Assembly (NCBI GenBank): GCA_023512835.1
Contig: CM042092.1
Span: 10,851,498-10,915,497 of the forward strand
Source: Taxillus chinensis
Taxonomy: Eukaryota; Streptophyta; Magnoliopsida; Santalales; Loranthaceae
Length of the DNA stretch: 64,000 bases
Direction of reading: 5' to 3'
The number at the start of each line of letters is the position of its first letter. The stretch's first letter is position 1. A model generated the notes under the pieces. That model had not been told where the DNA came from and made no database searches. It saw only the letters and a program-made list of their open reading frames with translations. Position numbers and translations under genes: made by a program. Positions 24,501-36,200 of this stretch are shown here, piece by piece.

Positions 24501-27105
24501 TGCATACCTTCCGTTTTGAATAAACCAAAACCCAAAATTTTGAATACCCTCAAATAATTTTTGAACTTGAACACCTTGCAAAAAATTCCTAGAGCTTCCC
24601 CTAGGCATATAAATTCATGGAATGATCTTGAAGACATTAAGGAATATTGTGAGGTGCAGTACATACATCTGCTTCATTTAATTCAAACAAACTTAAGATA
24701 TTTAGATATGCTGTTGATTGGAAAAAGTTGTTTCTTGAGGTTAACCTGCTGTGCTGATTTTGGCATCTGACAACTGTTAATCTTTCCCTTGCTTCCTGCA
24801 GTTGTTATTTTTCATAATCTGTTTATTCTGCAGGCTCACTGTCGGAATGGAAAGGTATTCTTATTCGAAATCTGGGATTTTTCCTGGACATGTTGACATT
24901 GCTAATGGCGCTTGGGCATTATATACATATTTGGTGTCTTCGTGGCATGGCTTTCCATGTTGTGGATGTGATTCTTTTGATGAATACACGCGTGAGTATA
25001 GCTTCCCACCCTACAAATAAATAAATAAACATACATATATGTTTCTCCCACTTCTATTGGTGCTGCTGTATTATCCTTTTTATTTGGCCACACAAAACAA
25101 TAAATTAATTTGCGCATGGGTATATCATTTGATTTACTCTTGACCTTCATCAACGTTACGAGCAGGCCTTGCTGAGCGCAATTGTAAAGCGTGTCAGGGG
25201 ATTTATCAAATTGAGGACGGCTTTAGGAACTCTCCATGGGGCACTGCCTGATGCAACGTGTGAAGAGATACAAGCATATGAAGATGAGTGTGCTATCTGC
25301 AGGGTATAAAGCTCTTCTTAGTTGTCCTTCAGTTATCTTGCTTGATTTTGATTTGCGCTTTCAACTGGACAGGAACCAATGGCTAAGGCTAAAAAGTTAT
25401 CATGCAATCACCTTTTCCACCTAGCTTGTTTGAGATCTTGGTATGATCTAAACTGGTTTAATATCTTTATTTTTGTGTGCATGATGTTCAATAGAAATTT
25501 CTGAATGCCAGGTTGGATCAAGGCTCAAGTGAGGTGTATTCATGCCCAACCTGCCGAAAGCCGCTTCTTGTAGTGAACCCTGAAGAAGCAAACCCACGCA
25601 TGGGGGAAGCTTCTAATGATGAGCAGCTTGCACGCCAAATAAGTAATCAGCAGAATGTTGATCCCACAAGAGCATTACCTAATCTATCTCGGAACGCTCT
25701 AGAGAGCAGTGGTTGGAGGTTTTGTGCTTTGCTCTAGTCGCCTTTTTTTTTTCTTTTCTTGTGTTTTTGAAATTGCTTCTTTTGTTGCCTCTAATTGTAA
25801 TAGAGCTTCGTCAACAGAATAACTGTTATTGCTTCTAATTGCTTTTCTTTTTTGTTAATTCTATTAAACAGTCTTGAAGGGTCAAATTTAGACTTGTTCA
25901 CAATTTTTGTGCATGAAGCACAGAGTTATGGGATATTAACTAATCTTTTCATAGATTTTAATATCATTTAAAGTTTTTTTGGTAAATTTATTTATTTAGC
26001 GGAGACTTTTTTTTTAAATCTTTCTTATTAAAGATGTGTTTGCTTGTCTCAAATTCTCCAAATCTATTCTACAAATTATTTTGTGGTTAGTGCCTTAATG
26101 GGTAGGTGATTGGCATTGGTATTTGCTCGAATTTTTATTTGTTTGGTCTTGTAGGGATGCTGGACTAGATTCGAGTTGGTTGCATGGTTGGTCACATCAC
26201 AATCGTGATGGAGCTGGCCCATCTACTGCTGTCAGGTCAGTTGGATTTGGAAGAGTACAAATGATGATGAGACACCTTGCAGCAGTAGGAGAAACTTACG
26301 CGCAGACTACTCTTGAAGATGCTGCTTGGAACCTTTGGCCTATGAATCCTTCTCAAGCTACCACGTCTGCTTCATCCATCCCTGCTGCTCCTGCTACTTC
26401 CACTGGACGATACCCCCACGGTGGTAATGGTTTACATATCAGATCTACCTCACAGCCCGCAAATGACAACATAGCTAACTTACTTGCCATGGCTGAGACA
26501 GTGCGTGAAGTGTTACCTCACATACCTGAGGAATTAATTTTTCAGGTACAATTTAGATTATCCTTACGCATCATAAATCTTAACATTTGGTCAAATAAAA
26601 GTAAACTATTTGTAAATTGTAAGCCGTTATCTTAATGGGTTCTTTTAAAGTAAAATTAATTTGCAGGTCTGATGAAATACAAAATTACATTTGAATTGTG
26701 TTTTTTTATTTACAACCATAATTTCTTCAGAAACCCAAATATATGTTAAGGAATTTTTGTTTTTGTTTTTGATGTGACATAGCACAACTTGTTCTTTGAA
26801 TATCCCAGTTTTGTTTTTTCTAATATTTTCAACGCCACCCAACTGTGTAAATGAACAAAATAAATGTTCATAATTTTTGGCGTGCATTTAATCTATATAT
26901 GGTTTCAGGGTGTTGGCACCACAACTTTTGCAATGTGATGCACTTAAAAATTCCTTGTCTGATAAATGATTTAACAGCATGGATTCTTTTATGTAAATGT
27001 TGTATTTTAATAGTTTATTATGGAGGTTAATGCATCCAAAATTTTCAGGACTTGCAACAAACAAATTCTGCCACTGTTACTGTGAATAATCTTCTCCGGA
27101 TGTAG
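9513..27105 (+). CDS. RIN2: RIN2/RIN3-like E3 ubiquitin ligase (gp78/AMFR-type RING-CUE membrane protein)
   Basis: Twelve coding exons join in frame: 9513-9758, 12044-12121, 14458-14544, 14620-14741, 17813-17909, 18000-18105, 24834-24991, 25166-25303, 25373-25440, 25512-25718, 26155-26545 and 27049-27105. They give 584 residues, close to the Arabidopsis RPM1-interacting proteins RIN2 and RIN3. The N-terminal ~330 residues contain multiple hydrophobic helices. A RING-H2 domain follows, with ligands C340, C343, C355, H357, H360, C363, C378 and C381 (CAIC...CNHLFH...CPTC). A CUE-type ubiquitin-binding region (about 541-584, with [19 protein letters not shown] and NNLL) ends the protein. The family is membrane-bound, transfers ubiquitin and, in Arabidopsis, promotes RPM1/RPS2-dependent cell death; human gp78 acts in ER-associated degradation. 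Function here is inferred. Introns 1, 2, 4 and 6 carry transposon fragments. The exon-10 donor (AG|GTTTTG) is weak, and retention would delete the CUE end. Confidence 0.92.
10060..10760 (-). mobile_element. L1-type LINE 3' fragment in RIN2 intron 1
   Basis: The minus-strand ORF 10126-10314 begins [17 protein letters not shown]. This matches the last part of plant L1-type LINE polyproteins (RIFEN..P..ELK..FF-type tail). Sequence leftward of about 10090 looks like the LINE 3' end in an AT tract. The element is 5'-truncated and broken by stops. It lies antisense to the host gene. Confidence 0.65.
13093..14180. mobile_element. Non-autonomous hAT-like element in RIN2 intron 2 (copy A)
   Basis: The element spans 13101-14172. 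It starts CATGGTTCGAAGTCGCGG and ends ...CTTCGAGCCCTG, imperfect terminal inverted repeats. Flanking 8-bp duplications are ATTACACA (13093-13100) and ATTGCACA (14173-14180), with one mismatch. 8-bp target duplications and CA...TG ends fit the hAT superfamily. The left half is AT-rich, and the right ~480 bp is GC-rich with palindromic CTCGNNCGAG motifs. No transposase ORF is seen. ORFs called here in several frames come from low-complexity Ser/Arg/Glu codons and are not genes. The left ~240 bp is shared with the two copies at 19.2-21.1 kb. Confidence 0.75.
14826..16990 (-). mobile_element. L1-type LINE fragment in RIN2 intron 4
   Basis: The 3' end is at about 14826 (AATAAAATTTTAT-like on the minus strand). 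Broken reverse-transcriptase sequence follows: [18 protein letters not shown] near 15000-15090, a [11 protein letters not shown] block in the ORF 15484-15693, and an RT core in 16433-16890 with [11 protein letters not shown] and [11 protein letters not shown]. The catalytic box normally reads FADD, and here the second acidic residue position is altered (FAND). Frames shift several times and the 5' part is missing, so it is dead. It lies antisense to the host gene and fills most of the 3.07-kb intron. Confidence 0.75.
19035..19223 (+). mobile_element. Left part of an L1-type LINE in RIN2 intron 6 (interrupted)
   Basis: The plus-strand reading contains [12 protein letters not shown] and [13 protein letters not shown], the block between endonuclease and reverse transcriptase in plant L1 LINEs (RPFRFENMWL...WW type). 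It stops at the 8-bp sequence GTTAAAGT (19216-19223), which recurs at 21142-21149 on the other side of an inserted hAT-like element. The LINE then continues from 21142. The LINE 5' end is truncated at about 19035-19060. Confidence 0.7.
19216..21149. mobile_element. hAT-like element inserted in the LINE (copy B, itself interrupted)
   Basis: The element spans 19224-21141, starting CATGGTTTGAAGTC and ending GATACTTTGAACAATG. It has perfect 8-bp target duplications GTTAAAGT at 19216-19223 and 21142-21149. Its left 240 bp closely matches copy A (13101 on) and copy C (19906 on). A full further element (copy C, 19906-20821) sits inside it. Removing copy C leaves an element of about 1 kb, like copy A. 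No transposase ORF is seen. Confidence 0.75.
19898..20829. mobile_element. hAT-like element nested in copy B (copy C)
   Basis: The element spans 19906-20821 (916 bp), with ends CATGGTTTGAAGTCGCGGACG and the inverted counterpart ...CGTCCGAGACTTTGAACCATG. The 8-bp target duplications are perfect: GGTGCAAA at 19898-19905 and 20822-20829. The left half is AT-rich. The right ~410 bp is GC-rich, with repeats of a GCGACGCACGACGCAG-like unit and many CTCGGNCGAG palindromes. ORFs reported on both strands of this part are composition artefacts. It is the youngest insertion of the stack. Confidence 0.8.
21142..23395 (+). mobile_element. Right part of the L1-type LINE in RIN2 intron 6
   Basis: This continues the LINE interrupted at 19223. 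Visible blocks are [12 protein letters not shown] (about 21200), a [19 protein letters not shown] block (about 21365), [20 protein letters not shown] (about 22280) and [18 protein letters not shown] (about 22460). The RT core passes directly into the C-terminal region within one ORF (22206-22556), so the catalytic FADD segment has been deleted. The end is near 23390, in an AT-rich tail (AATAAAATCTTTTATC). Several frame breaks show it is inactive. It is in the same orientation as the host gene. Confidence 0.75.
23396..24833. other. Rest of RIN2 intron 6
   Basis: No exon or recognisable protein. A 22-bp block GACATAAATATTRTCGTCATGG occurs twice, 55 bp apart (about 23702 and 23757), probably an old repeat fragment. 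The branch/acceptor region TTATTCTGCAG ends at 24833. Confidence 0.4.
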
Positions 27106-30100
27106 TTTTACTGTGGTAAAGACCATCAGACCATTGGCCGGGCTTTGTTATAGAGCAGACTGTTTTGTTTGTCATATATTATTACACCTCATTTTTTAAA
27201 TTGTATCCACTAGTTTCAATTTTTGTAAATAGAAGAAGCCGCTTGCTCGGTTGCTATTAATGAGAAGAAAAGGGGTGAATAAATTTCGTGAATATACACA
27301 TTCTGTTTTTCTGATGGATTTTGTACCGCATATTATTGCCGTCTGCTGTCATCAAAGTACAAATGAACATTTATAGTTTTTGCAACCATTCTGTGAGCTT
27401 TCAGATTGTCATTGAGACTTTAACCGCATGTTCGAACCAACGAACGAAGTATACAATAATTGCACATGCATTTGTGTTATTGAACGATTGTGCTATATAT
27501 GTAATGGCTGGACTACAAATTTTGATGCATTGGGATGGATAATGAGACACTAGCATTTATTGATTTGGCGCGGGGTGATCAACAGGTTTATGCACTGGTG
27601 GAGTTAACTGCCACTAGTTTCAAAACTGGTCGGTCTGTTTTGTTGGTGTAATTCTCATGGATTAACATTAGTTTGTGTTTTATTGGCTTGATCGAGTAGG
27701 TTTCTTTTCTGGCCAAGCGGCTCAGTTGATCATCCATGTGTGTCATATGGTTATGCATGCTATTGTTCGTTTGTGTTGTTTCTCGCAGGAACTGTTCTCA
27801 TTCTTGTGTTGGGCTCGGGTGAGATTACATCTACATTGGGTTCATTTTTCCCACTTCCTTCATCAATTTTCTCCCTTCCGCTCTCTCCTCTAATATATAC
27901 AAAATAACATGTGTATTTATACGAATAGTACGGATAGTAGGTATTATTTTAATACTTCAAATAAAACGTAAGAAATATATCTGAATTTTTCAGTGAAAAT
28001 TTATTCAGTAAAACTAAAATAAGTTTTAAATTTTTTTCATAAATAGCCGGTTGTAGATTTTAAATATTTTTTATTACATGTATAGATATGGATATAGATT
28101 TTGTTGCAATGAGATTTTAATATTGATGAGATTGGACCGTCCACATAAGTGTTAATTTTTTTTGTATACATAAATCACAAAGTCATCAGCATGGGAGAAT
28201 ATTTGGCATTAAAATGTTGTGCAAAGATTTTATATTTTTATTTTTTGCAAGGGAAAGGTAAATATTATTAATAAAATACAGAAAGAACACAGCGGGGGAA
28301 AAAAAAAGTTGGCATGATCAAATGATTAAATTACATCCCGGTTAAATATACATTTTTGCTGGATCAGCGTGCTGGCATGGCTTCTCCTGTAGTTCCCGAA
28401 TGCTCCCAGGACTTTACCCTTCACGACCACGGCCGTAACATGTGCTTTCATGTTGGTGCTTGGTATGGTACCCCCCCTCATTTCAGGCTCTCCCGTGTTT
28501 TTTCTTTATATTTTAATTTCTGTCTAAAACACCGCAGTTTTTGCGAGATTTGAGGATTTTGTTTGGTTGCGTGACAAAAGATTTGGATTTGGGAACTTAT
28601 CCGCAGGGCAAGTAAGTATGTGCCTCTAGTCTCGTATAATGTCAAAGTGAGCTGTCATTAATGTGGCGCCTGTCACTGACGCTGACACCAAATCTTAGGC
28701 AGTAGGGCCTGTTTGTCATTACTGGTTATTTTTCATCATCCCTCGATCTTGCAAATCAGCGCACGTTGGCATCACAATATAAACACTCCCGTTTTATGTG
28801 CCAATGAGTAGTGCGATGAAACGAGGCGTGTTTTACCTTGTTCGCCCCCCCTTTTCATTTAATTTCTAACTTATTTGTGACTCATTTAGTTTTGTACTTT
28901 CTCACGCAACCTTCATATGAGAATATCAATGAGATTATGGAGGAAAAGAGAGTCGGTGCGACTTCGAGTCCGCAATCATCACTGGAGTGGAGCCTATTTG
29001 TGAGCTTAATGAGCTAACTTCTTAAGTATGCTTAACTTAGGTTCACTGGCCATTACAATGAACTCGTTTTGAATGTTAAATGATGGTTGCCAATTATTGA
29101 TTTAATTGCTTGATTGTAATATTGTATCAAAATTAAATTAAATTAATATTTCTTATAAAAACATATTATAATGAGGTTAGAAAGTATATTTATCTTATGA
29201 ATTAGTCTAATTAAACTAATCATTTCTTCCCTGAGATAGGCGTATTGAAATATATTTTAATTCAAACTGACATTTTTCTTCATCTATTTTTTTCACGCCT
29301 CCTTGATTGTAAAAGTATTAAGGCAAACCCCATCCCCGGGCCCCCCGTATAATCAAATGATGTTGATGGTTAAATGCTTTCATGAAAATAAATTTGAGTA
29401 GCAATAGTCTCTTATGAAAAAACTACTGCTAAGTCTCTTTAATTTACGTACTTTCTTATATTATAATGAACAAATCAGTCTTATCTCAAGATTCATCACG
29501 TAATGAGTTTGAGTACAAGGTAAATTGAACTATTTTAATTTTAATTCTTCACAACAATTCAAACTAGACTGGCCTGTTTTATATTTCTATCATAATGTGA
29601 CACTTTAGATTTTATATATATTGTTAAACGTGGTAGCAAATGGATATCCTATGCATTACCCAAATATTAACTAATTGGGTACACTTGCAAGTGCATCAAT
29701 TATTTATCCATGTGTAATTTGTTTGAAGGGTTAACAGTGTCAATAAATAGTTATTAGTATGAGTGTTCAAAAATCAATCCATATCAAAAAATTGAGTTAA
29801 ACCGAATCATATAAACTGAAAATCCATGATTTTAAAAAATTATTTAGTTTGTCAATTTTAAGAAACTGATATATTATTGTTGGTTTACGGTTTAACCAAT
29901 TTAATTTAGTGATAACAGATGAGATATCAAATACAATGGAAGTGTTGGTAATGCACAAAATGTCTCCTACTAATTTTATATCTATAAAATTATTAGTATG
30001 TCATCTATTTATTTTTGTGATTATGGATTGAACATAATGGTAGTAAAAAGTTAATGAATCAAATTGAACCGAAAAATAATAATTTCTTACTTTTATTGAT

Positions 30101-30900
30101 CTGTTTTTATTTATTATTTTTTTGAATTTTCAGTTTAATTTAAAAATACTACATAGCCCCAGAAATAGTCATTAGGTATGTTAAACAACACTTCGTGCAA
30201 GTTATTTTGTACCTTTATTACTTTATACTACCTATCCCTGTGGCAACATAGAATAAACGAAGCTGAAAAGTAATTTTATTAAAAAGTAAATAATTGTATG
30301 GATTATAATTTTAAAGAAATTTTTATTATACTTTTTCCTATATTATATTGTATTTTCTTTTTTAGACTAAATTATAATAAAATAAATTCATTTAAACCTT
30401 TTTAAAATTTTAAATACATCAAATATTAATTATATATCATTATTTAAATTAAAATAAGATAATGTATCTGTAAAAATAATGGTAAAAAAAAGGCACATCA
30501 ACATCTTTTCCACAAAAACAAAAACAAAAAACAAAAGGAAAAAAGGAAACGTTTCCATGTCCTTGCCACCTAAATGTCGACCCAAGCTGTACATAGCCCG
30601 TACATGCATATATGCTCCAGCCCTTTTTTTTAATGGTATTGGGATGGTGCAGTAGTGGGCTGGGTCAAACGGTCAATCTAATAAGGTTTTTGCCTTTTTG
30701 GAGTCCACAGTATCAGTATGGTTAAATTAAATCCACTTTCTGCAGCAACTAATGTAGGTTACTCTTTCTGCATATATACAGAGAGAGTGGGGTTTCAGAA
30801 CACCTCCAAAACGCTGTTACTCTTCGCTTTTGCTTGTAGGCCTCTCTACCTTCTTGGGTCCTCTAAGCTTGAACAAACTTCACCTTCCTTTTCCTAGTAA
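27106..30900. other. RIN2-like 3' UTR and intergenic region
   Basis: The first few hundred bases are probably 3' UTR. The rest is AT-rich with no ORF having family resemblance. 29755-30165 has ends of the type GTGTTCAAAAATC... / ...TTTAAAAATACT and internal AACCGAA motifs, possibly a small degraded MITE. No coding gene was found. Confidence 0.35.
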
Positions 30901-30922
30901 ACAGAGGAAGCAAGTATAAATA
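30771..30922 (+). promoter_or_regulatory. TATA-like elements upstream of the RGF-type peptide gene
   Basis: Two candidates are visible: CATATATACA at 30771-30780 and TATAAATATT at 30915-30924. The second lies about 80 bp before the start codon and would give a leader of about 50 nt. The first would give about 190 nt. Sequence alone does not decide between them. Confidence 0.4.
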
Positions 30923-30997
30923 TTGCGCCTCTAGCTTCATCGTCTTTTGTTCTCGCTGCGTTCATTTTTGTTGAGCTACCCATTACTAAACACCATC

Positions 30998-31369
30998 ATG
31001 TCTCTCAAAACTCTACTTCTCACCATCCTCTGCCTCTCCATTCATAATAAGTGTGTTCTTTCAGTCAGGATTGGGAAGGCTGAACTGATCAACAAGGAGG
31101 GAGCATCACTTGAGAAGGCGTCAAAGGAAAATGGAAGAAGTACTATTTCACAGAGCAGGCACGGTGGCGCCGTCACCGGAGAGGCGGCGAAGAAGTTACA
31201 TTCTCTTTTAAAAGAGTTGAGTTACAGTATCAAAGTGCAAACACCAGCAAACTCGGGTGCTGTTCAAACACTGCCTCTTGGTCCCCCCCAAGAATGGAGC
31301 CCCAACAAAAATGTGGGTTTTTACTCCGACTATTCTAAACCGAGGACGTACCCTCCAACTCACAACTGA
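30998..31369 (+). CDS. RGF: RGF/GOLVEN/CLEL-type secreted peptide precursor
   Basis: An ATG at 30998 opens a single-exon ORF of 123 residues. It shows the three parts of a plant secreted-peptide precursor. First is a hydrophobic signal peptide (MSLKTLLLTILCLSIHNKC, about residues 1-23). Next is a variable charged region of about 85 residues with poor complexity. The extreme C-terminal block is DYSKPRTYPPTHN (residues 111-123, ending at the stop). Root meristem growth factor peptides are 13-14 residues, begin with Asp-Tyr (the Tyr is sulphated), carry a hydroxylated Pro near the end and finish in His-Asn. Asp111-Tyr112, the Pro pair at 119-120 and His122-Asn123 all fit. The family controls root stem-cell niche size, gravitropism and root hairs through RGF/RGI receptor kinases. 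Tyrosine sulphation and processing are family inference. Which paralogue it is cannot be told. Confidence 0.85.
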   Translation: MSLKTLLLTILCLSIHNKCVLSVRIGKAELINKEGASLEKASKENGRSTISQSRHGGAVTGEAAKKLHSLLKELSYSIKVQTPANSGAVQTLPLGPPQEWSPNKNVGFYSDYSKPRTYPPTHN

Positions 31370-33184
31370 GTTCTCTTCCACTATCCTTTTCGGCCATGAC
31401 TGCTGTGATTAAGCTAACCTACTAAAGCTGTCACTCACTGTATTGAATTTTCCTTATTGACTTTTAGCTAGAATTCTATATACCTGCTAGAGATTTTGTG
31501 ACCTTGTAAAAAGAGCCCTGAGTTTTGGGGGACTTGATGTATTTTTACTCTTAAGAGAGCTCTTGTTCCACGTTTTTGCTCATCTGCTGGAAAAATTCTG
31601 CACATATTATTTCATTGTTTGATGGAGGAGGGATTAGGATTAATTGGCAGGACTTAAGGTTAATAATTTATGAGTCTACTTCTCAAGTGGTCTGGCCAAA
31701 GGAAACAAAAAGAGAGGGGATTTTTGTCCAGCATGCTAGCTTTGTGGGAATTTTCAGAAAATTATGTGAAACAACAATGTTCACACATACATCACTCAAT
31801 TATGTGACAAATGTGGAGTTACTTAAATCTTAATTATGACGAGAAAAATAAAAGGGAATAGAATGTACCATGATATATGGTAATTTTTAGAGCTTAATTA
31901 TCGTCATCGTTAGAAAGACGCTGATGGGCTGATGGCATATAATAACAAAAGGCTCGTCTGCTTATGTAGGGATCAATGTAAAGGCTAGCATCTCCATGTA
32001 GCTTCAGTACTAATATGAAGCAATTAATGACAGATTATGAGTCACAGGGCCATCGACCACATAACAATGATCACTTATTACCAATTTACTCGTAAATTTC
32101 CTGGATGCATTGGGGTTTCGTGACTACAAAATAAAAGAAGACGATGTGATTGATAGTTTTAAGAGAGAGAGAGAGAGAGAGAGAAACATAATATGCAGGA
32201 ACCATTTTTACAGTACTTTTTTTCGAAAGAAAATTTTATGGTACTTTTATATATGGGTATTTTAAAATTGTGGAGAATATAAAAGAAGTGTTGGCGTTTG
32301 CTGGTAACAAGCCTGATATATATTTTCACGGTCGGCTCTTTCTTGTCTCCAAGCCCAACATAATTCTATATAATCGTGACTTCTTAAGTCAATCCACTAG
32401 GACAAGGGAATGCCATCATTTCAAGAATGCCTCCTAAAGTGATTCAACAAGAAAACATAAAAATATCCTAGAACAAGGGCCAAGGTAAAAGGGTAACACA
32501 CATCCCATGCATCTTCCTACATAATAATATATATCCATTTGAAAAAACAAACATCAAGTCGGTAAATTCCATTGTCCCAATATCAACAACAGCAATTTTC
32601 ATTAGAAAGTTGGGATGATCATGCAGGATTGACGATATATGAGACGGATGGAGGTGCACGCCGTGTCCCGACAAGGCGGTTACTAATTTTCGGAGAAATT
32701 GAAGGCATATATATGCATGTGAGACAAAAGAGAGGCAAGGTTGTGACTAGCCAGGGTTTAATAATGAGGATTAGGGGGAGTTTCCAACTTATTACCAGCT
32801 GTGGGCTACGACCTTACCTAGTAGCCATCAGGGACAGCCATTTTGAAATCGACATATGAACCATTTAAACCATATTTTCGATCGGGTATCTATACAACAA
32901 GCTGGAATGTTTAAGACACGTACGATGATTCAAAGAAAACCTTGTCATACGTGGGACCCATTAATGTGGTTCTCAATTGCTGACGATCACTTAAATTAAG
33001 CAACGCTCTGATTCTTGTGATTTAGCTCATCAAAATGGAGAGGCATGAGTAAAAAGGAAATGCAGACTCAGATATGTACAAATTTGATTAACTGTTGTCG
33101 CGCGGGTGTGTATATATATATACACACACTATCACGCACACAACAAGAAGGATGAACTTGTCATTCTAATTCTTATGATTTTGA

Positions 33185-33217
<33 letters not shown>

Positions 33218-36200
33218 TCCTATCCAGTAATATAGATTAAATCATTAAAAGATTATAAAATATTTTGGGCAAATAATTAATTTTCATTGCTGCTTATATA
33301 CATCATCAATTTCAATATTATAATTTTTTTTAAAAGTTAAAATTATATATATTTTAAAGCTTAGCTAAAAAAACTTTTACATTATCATTATGAAAATTAA
33401 AAGTTTTACTTAATTACATGTTTGTTTTTTCCTTCATAAAGATTAAACTTTTATTAGTATTAAATAGCATATATATATATATGAATTGGTGCGACTATTC
33501 AACTTAAAGTTTACATATTTTTGTTTTTTGCGATTTGGCTCATCAAAATGGAGAGGCATGAGCAAAAAGGAAATGCAGGCTGAGATTTACAAATTTAAGC
33601 AACTCTCGGTTGCACTGTGTATATATATATTGGCTTCCATCGCACTATAGAGAAAGCACATAGGAAACGGTTTTAAGGTTGAAGGCAAAGAATACGAGAG
33701 CTTTTTATTTTGAATGTAAAATAGATAAGAACTTATAATAGTCTTAACAGGTAAAAATTAAAATTAAAATTAACTTAAATTTTATAAAAAAAAAATAGTA
33801 CAATTTTAACATAAGTTATATTTAACTTTAACAAAAAATTAAGTTGAATTTGACTAAATTATATATAGCATTAACTAATGATGGCACGTCATTCTGATCT
33901 TATCATCAAATACACTATATATATTAAAAAGAAAAAAATGTAATCTAAGGGAAAAATTAATTCAAGCAGTTAAAATTAGCTATGACTATTGAAATTGTCT
34001 TTAATAAAAAGTATATACAATAAGTTAAATATAGATTTAATTAATAAAATTTATCTAATACTATTAGAAATTTTCTTAGGAGTAAAAGCTTTTTATAGAA
34101 AATTTAAAAATCTCAGTAAAACAATCATCATGATAAATGAAGTGACAAACATTAAATGAACTGTTTGAAAGAAGAAAGTACTTAAAGGTGTAAAATGATC
34201 CATTATATAATAAATTCATTTAGACTTACAATTTTAATGGATTAAGAATTTACTATTTCAGTCTCCATGCGAATTGGATTAGTCTGTGTTTATTTATTTA
34301 AAATTATCACTAAAATATTTTCAAAAAATTATAATAAATTAACATATTATAATAATTTAATCCATTCAAAAATTACATATCTCAATAAATTTTAAAAAAA
34401 AACATGAAAGCTGAAATTGAAACTCAAATATTAATTTTGAAACAAAATTTGAAATTGATAGTAACATTATTGGAGTAACTTTCAAATATTCTTGAGTGAC
34501 AACATCATTTAAAAATCAATCCAATAGTTTTTTATATTTCACATTTAAAAATGATAAGTTAATTTTGTTAAATATTTTTTAAAATTTTAATATTAAAATT
34601 ATATTTAAAAGTTTATTTTTTAAAAAACTTTATTTTAAAGTTAATAAATTTAGGATTTAAATACTCTACTATGTAGGATGGGTACAAAGTTAAAAATAAA
34701 AAATAAAAATTCAGCCGAAATTATGCCTTTATTAGGGACGACGGTTTTGAATCTGTCAATAGTTAATTTTTTATATAATGGGTACACGCCTGCACATTTA
34801 ATCTGCACTCAACAATCCATTTAGGCATAATCTATTTAAACTCTCAATTAAAATGAACCAATGTTTTATTTTATACCCTACTTTGGATAGGTGATTGCAC
34901 ATTATTTCTAAGCACAAGTACAGACTATACAGTATGTCATTGACCGATGACAATTTCGGAATAAGTAGCGTCATCAGAGTATTAGTTCATTGTAATCGGA
35001 TGAAGATTTCGGATCGGTTAGTTTTGGGTTCACTTCATAGAATGTAAGCTAATGTTTCAGAGTCAGAACCGATTGCTCGAATTCAGAACCCCTTCATCGT
35101 ATTAATTTGTAACAGTACTTCATTGGATCAGTGCTTGGTCTTCTTAGAAGTTTCTATCCATTCAGATAAGCTATATATCTTCTTCCTATTCGGATAGTGC
35201 CATCGTATTTGGAAACAAATTAGAGTGATCGATCAAACATCTTCCCAGAATGCGCAACAATATGATGAATTCACAAAATCATGCGGAAACATATTAACTG
35301 TTCGAAGGCACGCGAGCCGGTCCTTCAAAAGTTTTGAGCAACGTCCTATATATTTTGTTCGCTCATTAATCCATACATGCATGTGTTCCCTTTACTTGTT
35401 CCTTCGAATCCAAGCCTTCGATTTTTGTTTTTGTTGTTGTTTTTTTCCTTCTTCCTTTCTTTAGCTTTTGATATATATATGAGCATGTCTCACTCGCAGA
35501 AAGAAAGCATGTAAATATTTAAAATAATAGTGTAGTATATTATAAACCTTGGCAAACTTTAAAATTATTATTGACTTTTTTTTTTTTTGAAATCGATGCA
35601 ATAATAATATGTTTCTTTTAAAAAATGGGTTGTCTTTTGTTTTTAGATCAGTGCTGTTTGAAAAAATGGATGTTTTTTTCCTTTTTCCCGGTAAAAAAAA
35701 AATACCCATTTAAATTTGATACAAAGTCAATAGGAATAGGAGGCTATATTCAAGTTTATTAACAACCTTTTACAAATTTTACTTTAATTACGATAATTTA
35801 AAAAGTTTGAAAATTAACTCTCATGACTTCGACTTAAGTATGGTTTCTTTGATATATATCTGGCCGGTTAGATCAATATTCCATTCGGTAGCGGGCAGAG
35901 ATTAGCAATTGAAAACTAATTAAAATCTATTTTATTGAAAGTATGTACAGATTTGTTGGGTTTTGTGGGATGCTTTTTTCTATATATATAGTTTTTTAAA
36001 AAAACTGCAATTTTCTTTGAAGAGTTTATTTTGCCTTCTTCGGTCCTTTGACCCTACTGTGTTTGGAACATGCCACTCCCCTTTGTTCCCCCATCATTTT
36101 TTTTTGTTTTTTGTTTTTTTTTACTTTTATGAGTTTTGATTTTGTTTTTCCCCTTTCACTGTCCTTTGGCACTGCTCTTCTCATGGCCCTATAGTTGAAA

